21,182 nt of DNA from a virus: positions 1 through 21,182 of the IMG/VR virus record IMGVR_UViG_3300007623_000039; one strand, written 5' to 3'. The translations under genes were made by a program, and so were the position numbers. Shown here one piece after another: positions 14,020 to 19,250 of the stretch. Below the pieces are notes generated by a model, which made no database searches, was not told where the DNA came from, and saw only the letters and a program-made list of their open reading frames with translations. Numbering within the stretch: the stretch's first letter is position 1; each line of letters starts with the position of its first letter.

Positions 14020-14359
14020 CCCGTTGAAAGTCTTCACACTTACGCATCCATCCCCATTCTCCAGAGGTAAAGTCTCCCGACTTTGGCTGAAAGAATCTCG
14101 GTTTGTGTTTCTTGAAACATACGAGCTGTAGACCTAAACTGTCTTTAAAATGCCCGTACGCACATTCATCACAATGTCTCATTATGGTGCGATATTGAGA
14201 GGGTACTTTCTCAAAAATTAATCTTAGGTCTGCGAGTTCAGTTTGTAGCAAGTCATTGTCCCGTTCATTTTGGGTGCATCGCTTGTATTCACAAGTGACA
14301 CACCTTGATCGTGGAGACAACTCAGCTACAATCTTACCGCATTCGTAGCATAGCTCCAT
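14003..14359 (-). CDS. Double Cys-cluster protein (118 aa)
   Basis: Two metal-binding groups are visible. CYEC (Cys4, Cys7) with CVTC (Cys20, Cys23) forms a zinc ribbon at the N-terminus. CDEC (Cys63, Cys66) with Cys81 and His85 (CFKKHKPRFFQP) forms a second. A helix (DLLQTELADLRLIFEK) links them. The second unit, C..C.YG...C.K.HKPRF, is a pattern I recall from phage proteins without known function. The gene starts 9 bases after the 189-residue gene stops. Confidence 0.76.
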   Translation of the reverse strand: MELCYECGKIVAELSPRSRCVTCEYKRCTQNERDNDLLQTELADLRLIFEKVPSQYRTIMRHCDECAYGHFKDSLGLQLVCFKKHKPRFFQPKSGDFTSGEWGWMRKCEDFQRDENKE

Positions 14360-14368
14360 ATATTCGCC

Positions 14369-14938
14369 TTAAGCCCATTCAGGCAGATAGTATTGAAAGG
14401 TACTATTTCGAAAGCTACTCTGAGTAAGTTTATGTGAAACATATCTCTGATAGGATTCGATACAGTTACCTTGTTTGAACTCCTCAGGCATTATAGGTTC
14501 TGGCTCTGTCCAACCTGCAGGACAGTTGAATGGCGGCTCAAAGAGTGCTTCTCGATACTTCGACCAAGCGTGTTCTCTGCCACGGTCTTCTTTGAAGTTA
14601 TCTAATAGGCAACACCAGCAGTCATACAACCAGAGATAATTGATAGCTCCAGATCTCACCCACTGTGCGGCGGGATGATTGATATGAGTTGCTGCAGGGA
14701 ATCTTTCTCTAAGCAAGAGTAGTTTTCCATCTAGACTAAGGTCTACATAGTCTGCACTATGCATGTACCACTTTCTATATTTGCCGTTATGCCAGACTCT
14801 TATTTCACCATCGCCATCTAAGGTACGATGGGCAGTAGCCATGAGTTGTGCATATTCTAAGATCATTTTGTTTCTGTGAATATTGCAATGTTCCATTGCA
14901 GCTATTACAGGGTCTAGATTCAGAAAGAATATGTTCAT
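14369..14938 (-). CDS. Conserved phage protein with HxxKMxLExxQ motif (189 aa)
   Basis: The protein begins MNIFFLNLDPVIAAMEHC, then HRNKMILEYAQLMATAHR, and later has HINHPAAQWVRSGAINYLWLY, GREHAWSKYREAL and IESYQRYVSHK. I recall this whole order (N-terminal .IF.LD.DP..AA..HC, H..KM+LE.AQL+.TAHR, HP...WVR....NY.WL, PP.....) from a widespread protein in T4-like and other marine phages. Some of its relatives are labelled pyrimidine-dimer glycosylase-like, but I am not sure of that activity. His and Lys in the first motif could be catalytic. AGGATGG precedes the ATG. Confidence 0.82.
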   Translation of the reverse strand: MNIFFLNLDPVIAAMEHCNIHRNKMILEYAQLMATAHRTLDGDGEIRVWHNGKYRKWYMHSADYVDLSLDGKLLLLRERFPAATHINHPAAQWVRSGAINYLWLYDCWCCLLDNFKEDRGREHAWSKYREALFEPPFNCPAGWTEPEPIMPEEFKQGNCIESYQRYVSHKLTQSSFRNSTFQYYLPEWA

Positions 14939-14939
14939 G

Positions 14940-15215
14940 TTACCATCCTATTGACAAGACTTCTAAATTACGAATTCCACATAGAGTTTCATAATCTTCT
15001 ATTTCTGAACCCTTTACAAGTTTTCTTGAATTTCTAGCTCTTAACATTCTGACTTCTTTAGCACGAATGTCTAGATCTATATTGAAATTCTGTGCAACAC
15101 GTATAATAGAATCCATAGTAATTTTAAGCTCCCAAGTCATCTCTACTAGAGTTAATCGAGGACTCAGCAGTTCTTCGTAAATTCGCTTGTCACGTAGTGT
15201 GTTTAACATTGGCAT
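14940..15215 (-). CDS. Small helical protein, possible helix-turn-helix (91 aa)
   Basis: GGAG lies 9 bases before the ATG. Residues 21-46 (LTLVEMTWELKITMDSIIRV, then AQNFNI) have the spacing of a helix-turn-helix (helix, short turn, helix), followed by a basic segment (KEVRMLRARNSRKLVK). This would fit a small DNA-binding protein or regulator, but the match is by eye only. It lies 1 base before the next gene's start and after an 81-base gap that could hold a promoter. Confidence 0.72.
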   Translation of the reverse strand: MPMLNTLRDKRIYEELLSPRLTLVEMTWELKITMDSIIRVAQNFNIDLDIRAKEVRMLRARNSRKLVKGSEIEDYETLCGIRNLEVLSIGW

Positions 15216-15296
15216 AATGCAGTGCTCCGAGATGTTTTATTTATTGATTTACCATCTCAAAAACTATGCAAAATTTGTTCCAGTTTTACACTATTT
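15216..15296. other. 81-base gap with inverted repeat
   Basis: GAGATG and CATCTC (15233-15238 and 15257-15262) form an inverted repeat around an 18-base A+T-rich loop. There is no clear terminator. It may hold a promoter for the genes from 15215 down, but no good -35/-10 pair was found. Confidence 0.3.
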
Positions 15297-15482
15297 CTAA
15301 AGGTTATCGTCTAGGAGATTTTCCTTTACAGTCAGTATGATTTCTTCAAGAAGAGCATCATACAGCACATTTTCTTCTTCAATCTCGAATATTGTGCATC
15401 TCAATCTCTGAAGAATCCTGTGTATCTCTTCTTTGGTTCTTACTACTTGTATTTCTGCACTTCGTAATTGATCTTTTGCCAT
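15297..15482 (-). CDS. Small helical acidic protein (61 aa), unknown
   Basis: GAGGAG stands 5 bases before the ATG, which shares a base with the preceding stop (TAATG). The protein is a single long charged helix in appearance (LRSAEIQVVRTKEEIHRIL then EIEEENVLYDALLEEIIL) ending DDNL. It may be a coiled coil. No function is visible. Its size and coupling to the Cys-rich gene upstream suggest the two are made together. Confidence 0.72.
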   Translation of the reverse strand: MAKDQLRSAEIQVVRTKEEIHRILQRLRCTIFEIEEENVLYDALLEEIILTVKENLLDDNL

Positions 15483-15703
15483 TAGTCCTCCTCTGCCATC
15501 TCCTTGAACATAGCATCAGTGATTTCTTGACAACTGTAACACAAGTTTGTTATGAACACATCTTTTTGATAAACATTTGCCCTAGGCATAGCCTGTGCAA
15601 TATTTATTTTGTGGAAGTGCCAGGCTTCATATTCATCATGTGATACAGGCATTTTATATGTATAATTATTTCTACACATAGCGCATCTGAAATTATGGTT
15701 CAC
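15482..15703 (-). CDS. Small Cys-rich protein with GTG start (73 aa)
   Basis: CAMC near residue 7 and CYSC near residue 55 give two CxxC pairs that could bind one zinc, with an aromatic stretch between (YTYKMPVSHDEYEAWHFHK). The start is GTG at 15703, overlapping the previous stop by 4 bases (GTGA), with GGGG upstream. The family is not recognised. It is one of several Cys-pair mini-proteins in this part of the window. Confidence 0.74.
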   Translation of the reverse strand: MNHNFRCAMCRNNYTYKMPVSHDEYEAWHFHKINIAQAMPRANVYQKDVFITNLCYSCQEITDAMFKEMAEED

Positions 15704-15912
15704 ATTTCACCCCAACCTGCCGATTTAAGCCAAGCATTGTCAGCTTCTGAATTTTTTATAATCCTGTTATGCTCTGCTAAAGCACTAGAATTTTTCTCAC
15801 ATTCTTCACACAAAGCTCTTCCTCCATAAGGATCAGTGTTTCCACACTTAACTTCGTATTCCTTGTAATCATAGCCATGAGGCAACCAATAGGATACTGT
15901 GTTATTACACAT
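15700..15912 (-). CDS. Small Cys-rich conserved-looking phage protein (70 aa)
   Basis: AAGGAGG precedes the ATG. The protein reads MCNNTVSYWLPHGYDYKEYEV, then KCGNTDPYGGRALCEECEKN. KCGNTDPYG....LC..C is a pattern I recall from small phage proteins of unknown role; Cys23, Cys35 and Cys38 could bind zinc. A helical C-terminus follows. It is linked to its neighbours by a 4-base overlap downstream. Confidence 0.78.
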   Translation of the reverse strand: MCNNTVSYWLPHGYDYKEYEVKCGNTDPYGGRALCEECEKNSSALAEHNRIIKNSEADNAWLKSAGWGEM

Positions 15913-15923
15913 GCCATTCCTCC

Positions 15924-16481
15924 TTAGTATTTTTCTGTCCTCAGGTAATCTACTGAGTCTGGTAAGAACATATGATTACTTTCTCTAATTGAGTCAACAT
16001 AATCTGCAAATCGTGAAGGGAATTTATTGTTTTTAATAAGATCATCAATGATTTTTATAGTATCACGGGCTAGACTAATTGCAGATTTATTGCCTAGTGC
16101 TATTTCTTCTCTTGCATAAATAAACAGCTCTAGCATGTCTGCGGCCTTTAACCAGATCTTTTCTTCCTTAGTTAGATTAAAATCTACTCCAAGCAGTTCA
16201 AAAATTTCTTCTTCAGCAGATTTTATTAAGCCACCTAAGTCAGGTTGCATTTGCTTTAACGGTGTAGGAATGTCTCCTAACCACCTTTCAGGCACGTCAT
16301 GCCATAAAGCAGCTCTCAGTAATCGTGAGCTAGCACCTGGATTGAATATAGAAATTAGACCTGCAACATTGAAAGCATGTTGGCCAACAGTATACTCTCT
16401 AAGTCTTGGTCTAGCATGGCAACGAATTACTCCGCCACCTTCACGAAAAGCTTTTACTACAGTATCTTCAGTAACAGCCAT
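15924..16481 (-). CDS. HD-domain 5'-deoxynucleotidase, YfbR-like (185 aa)
   Basis: This family removes phosphate from deoxynucleoside 5'-monophosphates using a divalent metal. The HD residues are in place: VGQH (His35), LWHDVPE (His61, Asp62, Glu65), GDIPTPLK (Asp70) and KAADMLE (Asp115). In YfbR the corresponding motifs are EH...V, YHD..E, GD.PTP.K and a later Asp, so the match is close and the protein should be active. A short N-terminal segment with R20 and the motif RCHARPR precede it. It would act on the nucleotide pool during infection. AAGGA lies 9 bases before the ATG. Confidence 0.93.
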   Translation of the reverse strand: MAVTEDTVVKAFREGGGVIRCHARPRLREYTVGQHAFNVAGLISIFNPGASSRLLRAALWHDVPERWLGDIPTPLKQMQPDLGGLIKSAEEEIFELLGVDFNLTKEEKIWLKAADMLELFIYAREEIALGNKSAISLARDTIKIIDDLIKNNKFPSRFADYVDSIRESNHMFLPDSVDYLRTEKY

Positions 16482-16483
16482 AT

Positions 16484-16864
16484 TTAGTATTCCTTATCTA
16501 TTCGTGCCATATATTCATCATGAGCCCTATCAGCAGCATCATCTTTCATACGGTCAATAACTTCCTGAAGTAGTTCTTCTGATATTCTTTCATACATGTA
16601 GTCTGTAAAGTAAGATTCGTCATTAGTCTCTTCTTCTTCTACAATACCACCATCACAGTTGTAATGAATCCAATAGGCACTAACCACTTTCCATTCTATT
16701 TCATCTGGAGTTCCGTAGTACTCTTCTGGATCGCTTGCCATAGAACTAAATATGCCTATACGACCTTTTGTAAATCCTGTATCTTCAGCTTCTATAAAAG
16801 CTTCAGAATAAGCAATACGTGGGTCTTCTTCTCTGACTATCATTTCATCAAATTGAAATTCCAT
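16484..16864 (-). CDS. Acidic unknown protein (126 aa)
   Basis: AGAGG precedes the ATG, and the stop lies 2 bases before the deoxynucleotidase start. The protein is strongly acidic (EEDPRIAYSEAFIEAEDTG, GGIVEEEETNDES) with a Trp/Tyr-rich middle (EEYYGTPDEIEWKVVSAYW) and a helical end (ISEELLQEVIDRMKDDAADRA). It has no Cys cluster or membrane segment. I do not recognise it; the acidic charge resembles DNA-mimic or inhibitor proteins, but this is only a resemblance. Confidence 0.75.
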   Translation of the reverse strand: MEFQFDEMIVREEDPRIAYSEAFIEAEDTGFTKGRIGIFSSMASDPEEYYGTPDEIEWKVVSAYWIHYNCDGGIVEEEETNDESYFTDYMYERISEELLQEVIDRMKDDAADRAHDEYMARIDKEY

Positions 16865-16875
16865 ACAAACCTCTA

Positions 16876-17166
16876 CTATTGCGATTTAGTATTTCTTTCC
16901 TCAAGTCTCATTCGGAGTTCACAAGCTGCACGCCAGAGAGCCCTTTCTGGGATTATGCTTTTTGTGTCTTCTTCAGGTTCAGGCTGAACTGAGATCATAT
17001 TGGAATAAAAGCGCAATGCTTCAAGAACTACCATTTGCATCATAGCTCCGTTTTTACTATATTCCATGAGATCTAGTACAAAGTCTGTATTAGAGCCTGG
17101 AACTCTTTTATAATATCTCTCTGTATCAGCAGCCTTAGAATAGCTTCCAGTGTATATGTTGGACAT
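16876..17166 (-). CDS. Small conserved-looking phage protein (96 aa)
   Basis: AGGAG lies 9 bases before the ATG, which begins 12 bases after the ligase stop. The core reads DFVLDLMEYSKNGAMMQMVVLE and ALRFYSNMISVQPEPEED, then IPERALWRAACELRMRLEE. The pattern .FVLDLM.YS..G.+MQ.+++EA+..Y followed by a W..A..EL helix is one I recall from small phage proteins of unknown function. It follows the DNA ligase here, so a replication-linked role is possible but unproven. Confidence 0.78.
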   Translation of the reverse strand: MSNIYTGSYSKAADTERYYKRVPGSNTDFVLDLMEYSKNGAMMQMVVLEALRFYSNMISVQPEPEEDTKSIIPERALWRAACELRMRLEERNTKSQ

Positions 17167-17178
17167 TAATAGTGTCTC

Positions 17179-18516
17179 CTATTGATTAAGTAAGCGTTCA
17201 AGAGTATCAGCTTCTTCCTTATCATACCTGCGCTCTACAAACCTAGGCAAGAACAATGAATATAGCTCACTATCTCTCTGCTTTATTACTTCGTTATATT
17301 TTACCGCAATGATTGCACCAGCCCAATTATCTTCTCCCCAAGAGTTGAAGATCTTAGCACGCGCTTCATCCGTAAAACCTGATACTGCCACTCGAAGTCT
17401 TCCATCGCTTGTTTCACATAATAGCGAGCCAAATAGATCTTCGTTTTTACCTGTACCTTCCAGCATAGATACGACACATAGATCAGCCTCAGCTTCTTCC
17501 TTAAGCTTAACTTGATCTCGACTAGTACCATTCTTCCAAAGTCCATCAGGTCTCTTAATAATTGTACCCTCTTCACCTGCTTTCCTCTTCTCAGCAAAGT
17601 CTTTTTGTGCTTCCTCTAACGAGTACACACAGTTGGTTTCTATAGCACGTAAATGTGAACTCTTACAGAACATGTGTATACATGTCATAAGTTCATTTAT
17701 GCGCTGTTCGTATTCTCTAGGAGATTTTCCTTGCTTGGCCTCTTCATTAGAGATCATATCCCATGCAATATAGCATAGTGCAAGATTAGCGGGAATATCA
17801 GCATTAGTTTTGAGAATACTATTGAGGATACCATTTCCTGTTTTACGATCTAAAAACTTACCACCTCTCATTACAAGAAGTTCACCAGATAGTTGTACAC
17901 CTTCAGGTATAGCTGACTTGATGTTTTCTTTAAGAATCTTAAATCGTTCATTATCAGGAAACACATGACCCTTACGAGTAAAGAAATCAACAGAATTATT
18001 GCATACTGCTGTAGCATACATTCCGTCCATCTTCACTTGAGAGAATACTCCACGTTCCCAAGGCCAAGTCTCAAGCTTGACATCTTTAGGCAGAGAACAT
18101 CTCATGTAGGGGTGTTCTGTAAGTAACTTTGCGCCATATGCTTTGTTTACAAGCTTGACACCAATGTTAGCTTTCAGATCTTTATTTAGGATATCTACGA
18201 GTAACATGGAAGACTTAGGGGATAAATGCTTAAGTTCATAATCAACATGAGCTAAAGCTTCATTCCCTGTAAGTTTCCTTGAGTGTAGATCTCCTAGCAA
18301 ATTTAGTGTTCTTTCTCCAAACACTGCACAGGCACCTTGAGGTGGCTTGACATATTCTGGAAGAACACCAAAGTTAGCGAGAGGCTCCATTGCTATTGTG
18401 ATAACCCATTTAAAAGAGGCATCCTGAAGATACCTCTCTAATAGCTCACGCTTAGCATTTATGGAACTCTCTTGAGCTATGACACGAATAGCATCATAGA
18501 TTTCGTCAGAGTTCAT
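17179..18516 (-). CDS. ATP-dependent DNA ligase (445 aa)
   Basis: The enzyme seals nicks in DNA through a lysine-AMP intermediate. In the 445-residue numbering the motifs are: I VKMDG (nucleophile Lys162), Ia FFTRKG (Arg181), III SGELLV (Glu212), IIIa YIAWDM, IV GEEGTIIKR (Glu316) and V VKLKE (Lys337, Lys339). An N-terminal helical domain precedes them (residues 1-140) and an OB-fold domain follows. The size is close to that of T4-type ligase, larger than T7 ligase. An upstream start at 18546 lacks support, while AGGAG precedes the ATG at 18516. It lies between the helicase and nucleotide-metabolism genes, fitting DNA replication and repair. Confidence 0.95.
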   Translation of the reverse strand: MNSDEIYDAIRVIAQESSINAKRELLERYLQDASFKWVITIAMEPLANFGVLPEYVKPPQGACAVFGERTLNLLGDLHSRKLTGNEALAHVDYELKHLSPKSSMLLVDILNKDLKANIGVKLVNKAYGAKLLTEHPYMRCSLPKDVKLETWPWERGVFSQVKMDGMYATAVCNNSVDFFTRKGHVFPDNERFKILKENIKSAIPEGVQLSGELLVMRGGKFLDRKTGNGILNSILKTNADIPANLALCYIAWDMISNEEAKQGKSPREYEQRINELMTCIHMFCKSSHLRAIETNCVYSLEEAQKDFAEKRKAGEEGTIIKRPDGLWKNGTSRDQVKLKEEAEADLCVVSMLEGTGKNEDLFGSLLCETSDGRLRVAVSGFTDEARAKIFNSWGEDNWAGAIIAVKYNEVIKQRDSELYSLFLPRFVERRYDKEEADTLERLLNQ

Positions 18517-18533
18517 AATACTACTCCTAGAGT

Positions 18534-18713
18534 TTACAAGCGGCACGCTCCACCAGCACAGTCTGACATATCTAGCTCAGACATTTCTTTAGCTTCTTCA
18601 TATGCCATTTTGACTTTATCGAAAGCACCTGTCTTTAGATCACGTACTTCGTAAAGTGCATATAATGCCATATCAATCTCGAATAACTCTTCAACGGTCA
18701 GGTCTACTAGCAC
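18534..18713 (-). CDS. Small acidic protein with GTG start (59 aa)
   Basis: The frame opens at a GTG at 18713 and ends 17 bases before the ligase ATG. AAGGA lies about 9 bases upstream. The protein is LVDLTVEELFEIDMALYALY then EVRDLKTGAFDKVKMAYEEA, ending DMSDCAGGACRL. It has good coding character, two Cys in a C-terminal CAGGAC, and no other candidate frame in this 150-base interval. It overlaps the end of the upstream gene by 23 bases. I do not recognise it; the C-terminal Cys pair may form a disulphide or bind metal. Confidence 0.8.
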   Translation of the reverse strand: MLVDLTVEELFEIDMALYALYEVRDLKTGAFDKVKMAYEEAKEMSELDMSDCAGGACRL

Positions 18714-18879
18714 ACTTCTCTTCCTTTAGTAATAAATCATCAACTTTATCTATCGCTGAGTGATATGCTAAGCCACCCAAATCGTATCGTTCTAGGCACA
18801 GCCTAATTGCTTTTAACTCTTGCTTTGTCAGAAATAGAGCTTCCTCTATCTCCATATCTTCCCGAACTAGCGTAGTCAT
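18691..18879 (-). CDS. Small helical protein (62 aa), unknown
   Basis: The frame opens at 18894, but no ribosome binding site serves that ATG. The next ATG at 18879 (MTTLVRED) has a purine-rich GGGAAGAAAGG upstream, and a third at residue 14 (MEIEEAL) is also possible. The core EEALFLTKQELKAIRLCLER and HSAIDKVDDLLLKEEK looks like two helices, similar to small phage proteins with an LTK.EL..I...L pattern. It overlaps the zinc-ribbon gene upstream by 77 bases, an unusually long overlap, so one start may be misjudged. Confidence 0.62.
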   Translation of the reverse strand: MTTLVREDMEIEEALFLTKQELKAIRLCLERYDLGGLAYHSAIDKVDDLLLKEEKCASRPDR

Positions 18880-19024
18880 TTCCTTTCTTCCCATCTATTA
18901 ATACAGACTCTTGTCCAGGATCTAGCTTCCAATCATTCAAAGACTTACAATCTGCACACAGACGTTTGTCTATTGATGAGAGGCTAACCAGAACTGAACT
19001 GCCACAAATACTACAAAACTTCAT
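18803..19024 (-). CDS. Zinc-ribbon mini-protein (73 aa)
   Basis: CSIC (Cys4, Cys7) and CADC (Cys23, Cys26) with 15 residues between form a classic zinc ribbon, in MKFCSICGSSVLVSLSSID and KRLCADCKSLNDWKL. After DPGQESVLIDGKKG the sequence becomes Ser/Gly/Arg-rich and lacks structure, so the C-terminal part may be a by-product of the overlap with the next gene. The start overlaps the 79-residue gene by 14 bases. Zinc ribbons of this size are common in phages and may bind nucleic acid or polymerase; no target can be named. Confidence 0.7.
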   Translation of the reverse strand: MKFCSICGSSVLVSLSSIDKRLCADCKSLNDWKLDPGQESVLIDGKKGNDYASSGRYGDRGSSISDKARVKSN

Positions 19025-19250
19025 TTTGCTCTAACCATTGGTCATGGATGAGTATTCCATTCTGCAATATTTCATATGGTTTTGGATGATGAACAAGCCC
19101 TAACACATGAGTCCAGCACTTTGTACCTTTGTGCAATTTGTGCTTTACCATTGCTTTGCCTGTCTTTCTCAGGATACCATTAGGCTCCTTACCTTTGTTT
19201 AGGTAAAGAGCTAACTGGCAATCTAACATAAAACTGTTAGTCTCACTCAT
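19011..19250 (-). CDS. Small basic protein (79 aa), unknown
   Basis: The ATG overlaps the helicase stop as ATGA, so it is translated by re-initiation. The protein reads FMLDCQLALYLNKGKEPNGI, then a basic Lys/His-rich stretch (KAMVKHKLHKGTKCWTHVLG) and an end IHDQWLEQNEVL. The basic middle might bind nucleic acid. I do not recognise the family. It sits between helicase and ligase, consistent with a replication or regulatory role by context only. Confidence 0.7.
   Translation of the reverse strand: MSETNSFMLDCQLALYLNKGKEPNGILRKTGKAMVKHKLHKGTKCWTHVLGLVHHPKPYEILQNGILIHDQWLEQNEVL

Noticed and set aside
17301-17597. A 98-codon frame inside the DNA ligase gene on the same strand
   Set aside because: It lies wholly within the ligase and has no ribosome binding site or recognisable features.
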